NCBI GenBank assembly: GCA_040905145.1
Contig: JBBDSC010000108.1
Location: 1-38,188 of the forward strand
Direction: 5' to 3'
Length of the DNA stretch: 38,188 nt
Origin: DATGMS01 sp040905145
GTDB taxonomy: Bacteria > Bacteroidota > Bacteroidia > Cytophagales > Cyclobacteriaceae
The notes under the pieces are model-generated. The model searched no databases, was not told the origin of the DNA, and was given only the letters and a program-made list of their open reading frames with translations. Within the stretch, counting starts at the first letter, position 1; each line of letters opens with the position of its first letter. The position numbers were made by a program, and so were the translations under genes. Positions 1-7,783 of this stretch are shown here, piece by piece.

Positions 1-197
1 TACCTTCCCTCCATATCCGTGACAGCTCCTTGGGTAGTTCCTTTAATGAGTACATTTGTTCCAGGAAGGCCCATTGGCTCATCTTCCGAAGTAACTTGAC
101 CTGTAATTTTTATTTCAGTGTCTTGACCAAAGGCAACAACGATAAACACTGGGAAAAATATAAAATTTAAAATCAAGAACTTGTAGATTATTTTCAT
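1..197 (-). CDS. SusC-like TonB-dependent receptor, N-terminus only (cut by window edge)
   Basis: The 65 visible codons give a signal peptide (MKIIYKFLILNFIFFPVFIV, then VAFGQ) followed by the start of a carboxypeptidase-D-like regulatory domain (EIKITGQVTSEDEPMGLPGT, then NVLIKGTTQGAVTDMEGR). This is the standard N-terminus of SusC/RagA outer-membrane receptors in Bacteroidota. The rest of the gene runs off the left edge. It lies downstream of the GntR gene on the same strand, so GntR may control it (inference). The family is confident; substrate and length cannot be judged. Confidence 0.8.
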   Translation of the reverse strand, partial: MKIIYKFLILNFIFFPVFIVVAFGQDTEIKITGQVTSEDEPMGLPGTNVLIKGTTQGAVTDMEGR

Positions 198-586
198 ATT
201 TTCTGACAGTTATAGGGTTTATAAAATTCATTTTTTATTAAATGCCATTATGTACTACATGTCAAATATTAAACAAAAATTTAAAATTAGCAAGTGAATA
301 AAATAATTTTTTTAAAGTTTAACTCAAGCATATTTTTGGGCCTATGATCCGTACCTAAAATAAGTAGTTAGGCTAAAAGCTTAATTCCAAAATATCTATG
401 GCAAGTGCTTCAGTTTTTTGCGAGCGGTTAATTTAGGTAGAAAAATCCAAGAAGCGAGCCACTTTTAGTGAAGTACATTGGGATAAGACTAGAGAATATG
501 ACTCTGATTTGTAAAAAGTTATGCCCCACACGAACAAAAAATGGCTTATGTAAAAATCTATATAATATTTGGAGATTATAACTTTT
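198..586. other. Intergenic region between GntR gene and SusC-like gene
   Basis: This 389-nt AT-rich gap should hold the promoter of the SusC-like gene. I looked for the Bacteroidota -7 motif TAnnTTTG on the minus strand and found no good match. No ORF or RNA gene was recognised. Confidence 0.5.
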
Positions 587-1312
587 TCAAACATGGTCAA
601 AATGAGGTTTCAGATGGCTGTACATGGCCTCCCTAAAATCCCCAGGAGTCCCAGACTTTAAAATATTTACAAGGTCCTGATGTTTAATCTCTCCTACTAA
701 AGGCCATTTGGAATCCCTATGCTTCGACTCATACTCCACAACATACTGAAAAACGGGCAATAATAATTTTTGAAACCGTTTTAACACATTGTTACCAGCA
801 ATCCGATACAACATAGCATGGAATTCTATATCACATTGAATTCGATCCAAGGTTTTTTTGGCCAATTTTTCTCTGTCCACTATTTCTTCTAAAGCTTCAT
901 AGTCTTTTTCTGTCTTGCGAACAAATAATAAGTCTGCCAAGCCCATTTCTAAAATCAGACGAAGTTCAAAAAGTTCTTTTCGAGTATCTTTGGTCAATAT
1001 ATAGGGATCTAATACTCTTTCCAGAGAAACAAGTACATCCGGTCTTGCCAATACCATGCCTCTACGTTTTCTAGATTCAATAAGACCTAACATCCTGAAC
1101 CTGCTTAATGCTTCTCTAACTACATTACGGCTTACTCCTAAAGTTTCTGCTATTTCTATTTCTTTGGGAATGGAATCCCCTGGCTTAAAGCCTTCCTCTT
1201 TTAAATATTTCCTTAGCTGAGCCTCCACACGGTCTGCCATGGTTAAAGTAACAATAGGTTCCAAACCATTAATGAAATTATTTTCTCCCTTTGACCTTTT
1301 CTCTGATTTCAT
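587..1312 (-). CDS. GntR-family transcriptional regulator, FadR/FCD subfamily
   Basis: This 241-residue protein has an N-terminal winged helix-turn-helix (about residues 27-90, with the recognition region AETLGVSRNVVREALSRFR) and an all-helical FCD effector domain (about 110-238). D161, H165, H211 and H233 fit the metal and ligand-binding set of FCD domains. FCD regulators usually respond to sugar acids or other small acids and repress nearby catabolic genes. The sequence upstream of Met25 (EPIVTLTMADRVE) resembles the family, so the longer start is preferred. The gene lies between a SusC-like gene and a GH36-like glycosidase on the same strand, which suggests control of a glycan locus (inference). 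The effector is unknown. Confidence 0.88.
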   Translation of the reverse strand: MKSEKRSKGENNFINGLEPIVTLTMADRVEAQLRKYLKEEGFKPGDSIPKEIEIAETLGVSRNVVREALSRFRMLGLIESRKRRGMVLARPDVLVSLERVLDPYILTKDTRKELFELRLILEMGLADLLFVRKTEKDYEALEEIVDREKLAKKTLDRIQCDIEFHAMLYRIAGNNVLKRFQKLLLPVFQYVVEYESKHRDSKWPLVGEIKHQDLVNILKSGTPGDFREAMYSHLKPHFDHV

Positions 1313-1326
1313 CTATTTTTTTTCAG

Positions 1327-1360
1327 CAAAGATAAATATTAAGTATTTATGTTGAACAAA
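1327..1360 (-). promoter_or_regulatory. Promoter of the GntR gene (Bacteroidota type)
   Basis: On the minus strand a TTTG (1357-1360) is followed after 22 nt by TATCTTTG (1327-1334), an exact match to TAnnTTTG. The spacing lies in the 17-23 range known for Bacteroidota promoters. The predicted transcript would start only about 8 nt before the ATG at 1312, so the leader is very short. Confidence 0.5.
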
Positions 1361-1814
1361 TGTAGAAACATTTTCAGTTATCTGTATGAGTATTTTACTG
1401 ATATCTCTCTCCTAAATATGACAAGTCAAGTGTGGGAAAAACGTCCTATACCTGCAAAAGCAACCCATGTAAAGCAAATCTCCATGGCATTGGAGGACCC
1501 CTTGTGTAGAATAATTACTATTTATCTCTTTTTGATTGTTTATTTGGACCTCAAAATAATCTGGCCGATTACTGTATCATCAAGTGGTCTACCAATCAAG
1601 TTCTAAAATTGGTGGATTTCTCTTCTTTAAAAATAAAAAACTTTAAAACATCAAGCAGAATTTATTAAATCAGTTATCCCTCATAATATGATAGGCTGAC
1701 CTTTCTTACAATTTTGCCAACCTCCCCCTTATCTACGGCCCAACCAAAATCTAACCGGCTGTGTGAACCTTGGATCTAAGGATCTTATCCTCCCCTCAAT
1801 TATGTTAAGCATAA
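1361..1814. other. Intergenic region, nothing recognised
   Basis: This 454-nt gap lies between the glycosidase stop and the GntR promoter. Short ORFs occur on both strands, but none has a recognisable motif. No strong terminator was found; just past the glycosidase stop there is only a weak stem, TTATG/CATAA. Confidence 0.4.
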
Positions 1815-4658
1815 TCACCTTACCAAAAACCACTGCTGACTTCTGGGTGGAATATTTATTGGCAATTCAATCGTATAATCTCTCTGAAGTTGAAGTACCA
1901 TTTCATTACCCTGACCATCTGTCAGCATGGCGTTTTCCTTTAAACCCGCATAATATAGATTTACAGGAAGGGTCTTTTTAACGGGGGTATCCAACGGATT
2001 GTAAAGCATGATCAAACCCTTGTCCTCTCCGAAAGGGTTGACATGAAGGATCCCATCGAAATCTCTTCCATCAGGCCTTCTGATATGAACAATGTCACTA
2101 TCCAATATTTCACGATGGTTTTTATAAAAATCGACCCATTTCTTCACTATCTCTTTTGTTTGGGGGCTGTCATACAGTTGCGGACCTCTATAACAGGCCT
2201 GTACACCGGCCCCAAATAGATTAGCCAATCTTTGTTCATAATGTGGCAGATGATCTTTTAACGGCTCAATGGTGGCAGCTGCTCCCCCACCATGATACTG
2301 TACCAAAGGCACAAACATCCATCCCATACTTGGGGTTTTCTGCCAGGTTCCATCATAAATATTCTGCCTTTCTATAATTTCCTGTTGGGCCCTTGGCAAT
2401 GACCAGTTGGTTTCCCGGTATCCCATACCGGTTTTGTTACTTCCGGCCATAAAATAATGGTCAGGCACATTCAGGAAAACACCCTTGCCTCTTGCCCATT
2501 CATAAAATGTCTGGATTTTTTCGTATTGGTTCCACTGGGAATCTTCCAGCCCTTTGTGGCCAGGATGGTCATTGCTTGCACACACATCGCCGGGATAGCT
2601 GCCATCATGCTCCAAAATATCCTGTCCCGTCTTCTGATAAAACTTATACAGTTTATCAAAATAAGCGTTTCCCCATTCACTCTGCAAACAAGGGGAGTTT
2701 CCAAACCTTGGGGTTTTTCCCTCCGGCATCACCACATCATTTTCGGCATCAATGCTTCTGCTTGCAAGCAAAGAATACCCTCCAAGGGCAATACCTTTGC
2801 TGTGGGCATAGTCAGCGAGCTGCTTCATGCGGTCCAGGTTCTCATCGCTATCATTTTCAATCTGAAACCCGCTGCCAAAGGTCATGATCACCATTTCAAA
2901 CCCCACCTCCGCACATTGGTCAATGGCTTTCATTACCGAGGCATCATCGGCATTACGGACATGCATCATGATAGGGTTTTCCGTTATCCAGGGAGCCTGA
3001 GACCGGTACATTCTTTTTTCTGCCAAACCCTTTCTTTCCCTGTCCCAACTATCATGAAACAATTCCCAAGTTCTGAAACTATCCATTGATTCAGTGGGTG
3101 GGAGGGTTTTCATCGGCCCAAATTTAGGATATGCTTCCAATAAAACAGGGGTTTGCAATTCGTAATTTACCTGTGTCTTATAGGCTGGATCTTCATTCCA
3201 GGCAATGCTACTGGAATATAAATTATCAGTTGACATTCCGCCAAACCTAAAATCGGTTTCAACAGAAATATTGGGCTTAATCCACTCTGTTTTTCCATCA
3301 ACAGCACTTTCTGACTCCATCAAAGCCAAAATTTCACTTTTAAAACTGTGGATGATGATATCCTGTTTTGCATTATTCTCAATGGTAATCCATTTAGACA
3401 TCAGGGGAATACCATCATACATTTCATAATGCACCTTAACTTTGATCTTTTTTAGATACTGAAGACTCTTGGCCAGTTCATCTTTTCCTTTCTGGCTTTG
3501 ACTCCCCATGATTTCCACATTCAGAATATGGCTTCTACCGCTTTCACCTGCACTACTGTAATCTTCAGAGCCACCCTTGGAGTCCATTTTTCCTACCCTA
3601 AGAGCTACTATTGGCCCACTAGCCTTGGGAATATTTGCCAATTCTTTAAATTCATTGGATGTATAAGCATAAGAAAAGATAAGCCCTGCTTCTTTTTGCT
3701 CAATTCGTAAAAAAACAGGTTTACCCTCTTCCAGCTTACCTGCTTTTCTTTCCCTTGTACCATCAAAAATTCCAAAACTGTTATCTGCGGGCCGTGTGTT
3801 AAGCTTATAAACTTCTCCATCCTGCCCGACCAAAGCTATGCCTGGCCCCCAGGAACTTCCCTGATCCGTTCCCGGATCAATCTGCGCCATCCACACTTTC
3901 GCGCTACCCGGATTGCTGACCTCTGCATAAACAGCCTGATTAGACAGGGCCATAATTTCACCTGGCTTACCCTCATTGATAAAAGAGTTTCTTTCGTCGG
4001 CAGAAGATGCCTGGATCTTCCAGTGTGTATCTAAAGTCCTGAACTCATCAATAAACAATTTGTCCCTACCTTGATCTGAGCTCGTTTTTTCTATTAGATA
4101 ATTTATGAGTTTATCATCACCTGAATAGGTGAAAGAAATCTTTTTGCCAGGTGCGGGCCATGGTACATCTATGGGCATCCAATCAGGACGCTTCTTCCAT
4201 TTAAAACGGGCTTCTGTAGGCCCAGTGATGAAACTTTGGAGTTTTAAGGCTCCAGGATCGCCCTTCAATTCCGGAATCCAACTTTCCAATAAGTAATTGT
4301 GGATGGGCTGCCCCTTTAAACCGCCGACAGGTAAGGACATTCCATTCATCTCCACCATTGCTTCCGGCCTCACTGATCGTAACATATTCTCACCTGTCAT
4401 CAGGTTTTCAATACCTATGGTTGATCCGTCCGGATCCAAACTAAAAATCCTGCTGATCAGCCCATTACTCAGCACCAACTCCCCTCTTTCTGTTTTGTAA
4501 AGAGCCGTTTTTATATCAGCTTCTTCAATTAGCCAGTCTTGGGTATTCTTCACGGTTTCCTTATCGTATAGGGGATAATTTTCCGCTGTTTGGGCTAATA
4601 ATTGAGTAGGAAAAAAGCCCACTAGGACCATCCAAAATATCAAATTAACACTGTTCAT
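1815..4658 (-). CDS. Secreted GH36-like (clan GH-D-like) glycoside hydrolase with an inserted beta-sandwich domain
   Basis: The start is set at the internal Met at 4658 because a signal peptide follows it (MNSVNLIFWMVLVGFFPTQL, then LAQ); an ATG further upstream would place a non-signal segment first. The mature protein has a beta-sandwich N-terminus with GLISRIFSLDPDGSTIGIEN, a segment resembling a concanavalin/DUF1349 fold inserted at about residues 200-370, then a TIM-barrel-like region. LEHDGSYPGD near residue 682 carries an Asp at the place of the GH27/GH36 nucleophile. The C-terminus (PINIPPRSQQWFLV) fits an accessory beta domain. Alpha-galactosidase-type activity is plausible from the fold but is inference. 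It is about 947 residues long, larger than ordinary GH36 enzymes because of the insert. Confidence 0.65.
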   Translation of the reverse strand: MNSVNLIFWMVLVGFFPTQLLAQTAENYPLYDKETVKNTQDWLIEEADIKTALYKTERGELVLSNGLISRIFSLDPDGSTIGIENLMTGENMLRSVRPEAMVEMNGMSLPVGGLKGQPIHNYLLESWIPELKGDPGALKLQSFITGPTEARFKWKKRPDWMPIDVPWPAPGKKISFTYSGDDKLINYLIEKTSSDQGRDKLFIDEFRTLDTHWKIQASSADERNSFINEGKPGEIMALSNQAVYAEVSNPGSAKVWMAQIDPGTDQGSSWGPGIALVGQDGEVYKLNTRPADNSFGIFDGTRERKAGKLEEGKPVFLRIEQKEAGLIFSYAYTSNEFKELANIPKASGPIVALRVGKMDSKGGSEDYSSAGESGRSHILNVEIMGSQSQKGKDELAKSLQYLKKIKVKVHYEMYDGIPLMSKWITIENNAKQDIIIHSFKSEILALMESESAVDGKTEWIKPNISVETDFRFGGMSTDNLYSSSIAWNEDPAYKTQVNYELQTPVLLEAYPKFGPMKTLPPTESMDSFRTWELFHDSWDRERKGLAEKRMYRSQAPWITENPIMMHVRNADDASVMKAIDQCAEVGFEMVIMTFGSGFQIENDSDENLDRMKQLADYAHSKGIALGGYSLLASRSIDAENDVVMPEGKTPRFGNSPCLQSEWGNAYFDKLYKFYQKTGQDILEHDGSYPGDVCASNDHPGHKGLEDSQWNQYEKIQTFYEWARGKGVFLNVPDHYFMAGSNKTGMGYRETNWSLPRAQQEIIERQNIYDGTWQKTPSMGWMFVPLVQYHGGGAAATIEPLKDHLPHYEQRLANLFGAGVQACYRGPQLYDSPQTKEIVKKWVDFYKNHREILDSDIVHIRRPDGRDFDGILHVNPFGEDKGLIMLYNPLDTPVKKTLPVNLYYAGLKENAMLTDGQGNEMVLQLQRDYTIELPINIPPRSQQWFLVR

Positions 4659-4703
4659 ATTAACGCCTTTCATTTTTTTGGGATTAAAGAAAATAGAAAA
4701 ATG

Positions 4704-4729
4704 CGGTAAGATGTTAAAACACCTTACCG
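4704..4729 (-). promoter_or_regulatory. Inverted repeat at the glycosidase transcription start
   Basis: Arms CGGTAAGATGTT and AACACCTTACCG are separated by AA and match at 11 of 12 positions. The dyad begins about 7 nt after the proposed -7 element, so it covers the expected start of transcription and the first transcribed bases, 46-71 nt before the ATG. A regulator operator or a 5' mRNA hairpin are both possible. Confidence 0.5.
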
Positions 4730-4735
4730 AAAAAG

Positions 4736-4763
4736 CAAGTATAATAAGGTTTCTTTTAAGCAA
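4736..4763 (-). promoter_or_regulatory. Candidate promoter of the glycosidase gene
   Basis: On the minus strand TTG (4761-4763) is followed after 17 nt by TATACTTG (4736-4743), one mismatch from TAnnTTTG. Spacing is right. The inverted repeat immediately downstream supports a regulated promoter. Confidence 0.4.
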
Positions 4764-4770
4764 TTGTTCG

Positions 4771-4792
4771 TTATTATATTTAAATATAATAA
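4771..4792. repeat. Perfect 22-bp AT-only palindrome
   Basis: The half-site TTATTATATTT (4771-4781) is followed directly by its exact reverse complement (4782-4792). It lies 8 nt upstream of the proposed -33 element of the glycosidase promoter. It may be a regulator site or an AT-rich upstream element; AT-only palindromes also arise by chance. Confidence 0.5.
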
Positions 4793-4838
4793 GAAATTTC
4801 CCACATGCTAAAGCATTTATTTTTTCTTATTGATTAAG

Positions 4839-4982
4839 CTACTTTGTCAACTTAGAAAAAAGGACGTCCTCAGGGTGTAGCTCATCATCCGGGAAGATAT
4901 TGACGGTACCGTAAAGTACTCCTTCTGCAATATGCATGGCGAAACGTTGGAACCTGGAAGGGAAGAAAGTAATCCTCAGCAT
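4839..4982 (-). CDS. Hypothetical 47-residue ORF or gene fragment
   Basis: An ATG-started ORF ends in a coding-like stretch (MHIAEGVLYGTVNIFPDDEL followed by HPEDVLFSKLTK). I do not recognise the family. It lies upstream of the glycosidase on the same strand, with the glycosidase promoter in between, so it may be the tail of a decayed gene. There is an in-frame stop just before the ATG. Low confidence that it is expressed. Confidence 0.25.
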   Translation of the reverse strand: MLRITFFPSRFQRFAMHIAEGVLYGTVNIFPDDELHPEDVLFSKLTK

Positions 4983-5195
4983 TTAGACCTAAATAAGCAC
5001 TTATTGTAAACCAGCCAATGGAAATAAACTGCATGGATGATTGCTAAATGAGTTGGCCCATTGACCCTCGGATTCAAAACTTTTTTGTAAAATGAAATTG
5101 CCACCCCTGAAGGTTAAAAATATGATGGTTTAATAGGACCGCAGGTATTCAACCCGCTCCTGGGATTGGGGGAGCTTTGGTTTCAGGACCAACAG

Positions 5196-5285
5196 CCCCC
5201 TGCTTTAGCTGGGGGTCAACGGTGATGGGGGGTATTGGCTTTAGCCGAAATCTGCCACATGGTGCCAAGGCCTTCCGCTAAAGCC
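5196..5285. repeat. Cluster of REP-like hairpins with a GCTTTAGC core
   Basis: Three copies of the same core occur within 90 nt: CCCCC-TGCTTTAGCT-GGGGG (5196-5215), GGCTTTAGCC (5237-5246), and the inverse GCTAAAGCC (5277-5285). The second and third also form a 9-bp inverted repeat with each other. This resembles REP elements that RAYT-type transposases mobilise. A decayed RAYT lies 5.5 kb away. Confidence 0.4.
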
Positions 5286-5324
5286 AGAGAAGCTTATAAG
5301 ATTGATCCTGTCTAAGGATCCTGA

Positions 5325-5585
5325 TTGAAGTGGATGGGAGTTCCGCCAAAGCAGAAAAGGGAAGATGTGGGAATGGCACTCCAGCCCAACGGCAGAAAAG
5401 ACGATCTCTTTGCCCTGCGCCAGGAATTGGGAACCTATGATTACCTGCAGAACAAGTTAGAAGAATGCGATGCGGGGATCCGGAAGGTTACCTGTATACG
5501 GACCAAAAAAAGAAAAACCGGGCTAGTAAAGAGAATTAAAAAACAAATCGATAAATTCAGATGGACTAATCTAAATCCGGGTTGA
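5325..5585 (+). pseudogene. IS110-family transposase remnant
   Basis: The segment LFALRQELGTYDYLQNKLEE followed by CDAGI matches the linker found after the DEDD nuclease domain in IS110-family transposases (pattern LxLxQxLxxYxFxQxxIxECDxxI). Neither the DEDD domain nor the C-terminal transposase_20 domain is visible around it, so this is a fragment of about 50 recognisable residues. The surrounding DNA is GC-richer than the neighbourhood. Assignment rests on one motif. Confidence 0.45.
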
Positions 5586-5663
5586 ACCGGCCCCATTTTA
5601 GGCCTTTTCTGAACGTTATTCAAAAGCTGAAAAAATATGGTTTAAAATTAAAAACTATAGATT

Positions 5664-6455
5664 ATGAAACCAGACAAAAATCATCTGCCAAAAGTAGTTA
5701 CACGAGAACAATGGTTAAAGGAACGCAAGGAACTACTCAAAAAGGAAAAAGACCTTACTGCACATCGGGATAAGCTCAACGCTGAACGAAGACGTTTGCC
5801 AATGGTAAAAATTGATAAGGGTTATGAATTTGAAGGCTCACAAGGCAAGGTAAGTTTGGCAGATATGTTTGAAAGCCGCCAGCAACTCCTCATATATCAT
5901 TTTATGCTTGACCCAGATTGGGAGGAAGGCTGTCTGAGCTGTTCGTTAGTGGCAGACAATATGGGTCACCTTTCACACTTGCATGCACGCGACACCAACT
6001 TGGTTTTAGTATCCCGAGCACCATTCGTCAAAATAGAGGCTTATAAAAAAAGAATGGGTTGGGAAATCCCTTGGTACTCTTCCTTTGACAGTGATTTCAA
6101 TTATGATTTTCGCGTCACTATTGACCCTGAGCAAGGATCTGTTGAATATAATTATCAAGCTGTCGGTGAATTGGGCGAAACCTGGGATGGTTGGAAAGGC
6201 GAAATGCCTGGTATAAGCACATTTATACGTTATGACGATAGCGTTTTCCACACCTACTCGTCTTATGCGCGTGGACTTGACCTTCTCGTTAACACCTTCA
6301 ACTATCTCGACCTCACAGCGCTTGGTCGACAAGAGAACTGGGAGAAGCCATTTGGCCGTAGTGACGCTAAAGCGATGCAATGGGTACGCAGGCACGACAA
6401 ATACCAATATATTATTTTCCCTTCGTCACTAAATACTTCTGAGAATACGAATTAA
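5664..6455 (+). CDS. DUF899 family thioredoxin-like protein
   Basis: This 263-residue protein has the typical DUF899 layout: an N-terminal helical stretch (VVTREQWLKERKELLKKEKD), then a thioredoxin-like domain with GYEFEGSQGKVSLADMFESR and a CLSC motif (C90, C93), and a conserved end with RRHDKYQY. DUF899 proteins are thioredoxin-fold proteins of unknown substrate, common in soil and marine bacteria. No signal peptide is seen, so it is probably cytoplasmic. It is monocistronic as far as can be seen and is flanked by repeat-rich DNA on both sides, so it may have been acquired. Confidence 0.85.
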   Translation: MKPDKNHLPKVVTREQWLKERKELLKKEKDLTAHRDKLNAERRRLPMVKIDKGYEFEGSQGKVSLADMFESRQQLLIYHFMLDPDWEEGCLSCSLVADNMGHLSHLHARDTNLVLVSRAPFVKIEAYKKRMGWEIPWYSSFDSDFNYDFRVTIDPEQGSVEYNYQAVGELGETWDGWKGEMPGISTFIRYDDSVFHTYSSYARGLDLLVNTFNYLDLTALGRQENWEKPFGRSDAKAMQWVRRHDKYQYIIFPSSLNTSENTN

Positions 6456-6911
6456 AGGGGTGATTAGGAACAGTTGTTTGGCGTTTTCACCCAATGGCCT
6501 TCCGGCCTAACGGAATGGAAGCTTCCAGCCTTGCATTACCGTATTGCTGCGGAGCGTCTGATGCGAACCGCAGCCTTTGTCATGCTGGTCCCGGTAAGCT
6601 TGGAACTGCCTGCTGCAGCTCTCCTGGTCGGGGTATTGCGATATGAATTCAACAGGTGCTTCTTCTTTTCCTTTGTTTCCCCAGGTTATGAAACAGCAAG
6701 ACTACCAAGGATTACCCATGTTCTGGCCATTTCAAACAAAAATATCCAAAGTCCACTGGATGATCTGGAAGAAATCCTTAATTTGGTGGCACCCGGGGCC
6801 GGATAAGGCTGTGGACAATGGCGATATATACGCCATAGTCAGGCAGAACTGGGGTAAATACGGGTGTTTGCTGCAAGACTTGGGACAGTGCAAAAATTGA
6901 CAAATATCTAA
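6456..6911. other. Non-coding region with several palindromes
   Basis: No ORF here is convincing. The DNA is GC-richer than its surroundings and contains a perfect 12-bp palindrome TGGAAGCTTCCA (6516-6527), a 7-bp stem GCTGCGG/CCGCAGC (6546-6552 and 6568-6574), and ATGGCG-ATATATA-CGCCAT (6818-6836), the last lying 76 nt before the AraC gene where it could be an operator. It shares the string GGCCTTCCG with the repeat cluster near 5270, so it may be decayed mobile DNA. Confidence 0.35.
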
Positions 6912-7679
6912 GTGAAATTTGAAACTTATATACCTTGCGAGATTCTCAAACCTTTTGTAAAGTCATTTGCTATTCAGGAAACAGTTGACGAAACGACCTA
7001 CAAAGTCTTGCCTGACACAGGATTGGTAATCGGGTTTCAGTATAGAGGCAAATTATCCCGCATAGAAAATCAAACTGAAAATACGCTATCCATTTCTGGT
7101 GTTTCGGGTTTGGCAGACCACAGCAGACTTTTTAAAAATTCACCCGACATAGGGACAGTCTTCATTTTCTTTAACGACGGAGGTGCAACACCTTTTTTCA
7201 AGCATCCATTGCACGAACTTTTCAGAGAAAGTGTTTCACTTGACAACTTTATGCTTCGTTCTGAACTGTTATGTTTGGAGGAACAATTAGCCGAGGCGAC
7301 TTCCGACATTTCAAGAATTACGGCGGTTGAAAAGTTTTTAATCCGCAGAATGATAAAAGCCGAACCCGACAAATTGGTTTTGGCGGCAGTTGCACTTATT
7401 CATAAAAGCAAAGGCAATATTAGAATTAAGGAATTATTAGAGCCATTGCACATTAGCCAAAGTCCTTTGGAAAAAAGATTTCGTCAAACAGTCGGAGCAT
7501 CACCAAAAAAATTTGCTTCCATAGTCCGACTAAAGCATGTTCTTCAACAGTATAATACTTCCACCTCTCTAACTGAATTGGGTTACGAGGCAGGGTTTTA
7601 CGACCAGGCGCATTTTATTAAGGAATTTACATCTTTTACAGGTGATACTCCCGAAAACTTTTTTGCCGATAAGAAATAA
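6912..7679 (+). CDS. AraC-family transcriptional regulator
   Basis: The C-terminal 80 residues form an AraC-type double helix-turn-helix: IRIKELLEPLHISQSPLEKR followed by FRQTVGASPKKFASIVRLKH, then LGYEAGFYDQAHFIKEFTSF and TGDTPENFF. The N-terminal about 150 residues (YIPCEILKPFVKSFAIQE) resemble the DUF6597-type sensor common in Bacteroidota AraC proteins. The start is GTG, preceded directly by an in-frame TAA, so no longer reading is possible. It converges on hsdR and may control DUF899 or be independent; the target is unknown. Confidence 0.85.
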   Translation: MKFETYIPCEILKPFVKSFAIQETVDETTYKVLPDTGLVIGFQYRGKLSRIENQTENTLSISGVSGLADHSRLFKNSPDIGTVFIFFNDGGATPFFKHPLHELFRESVSLDNFMLRSELLCLEEQLAEATSDISRITAVEKFLIRRMIKAEPDKLVLAAVALIHKSKGNIRIKELLEPLHISQSPLEKRFRQTVGASPKKFASIVRLKHVLQQYNTSTSLTELGYEAGFYDQAHFIKEFTSFTGDTPENFFADKK

Positions 7680-7783
7680 TATTTTCAGTATTGGCACCAA
7701 CGTTGAGCGCTGAGTAGGCAAAGGGAATTTCTCATTTGGCAGCAGGATCCTTTTTTTAACTAGGGTCCAGAATCCTTATAGAA

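Noticed and set aside
2457..3089. 210-codon plus-strand ORF inside the glycosidase gene
   Set aside because: It is antisense to a confident gene, with low-complexity, unlikely composition.
6474..6900. Two plus-strand ORFs between DUF899 and the AraC gene
   Set aside because: They overlap each other in different frames and give no recognisable protein; the DNA looks like decayed repeat-rich sequence.
7680..7783. Possible terminator or integron-like site (CAACGTT and a T7 run) between the AraC gene and hsdR
   Set aside because: No convincing stem precedes the T run, and the AACGTT motif alone is too common to call a recombination site.
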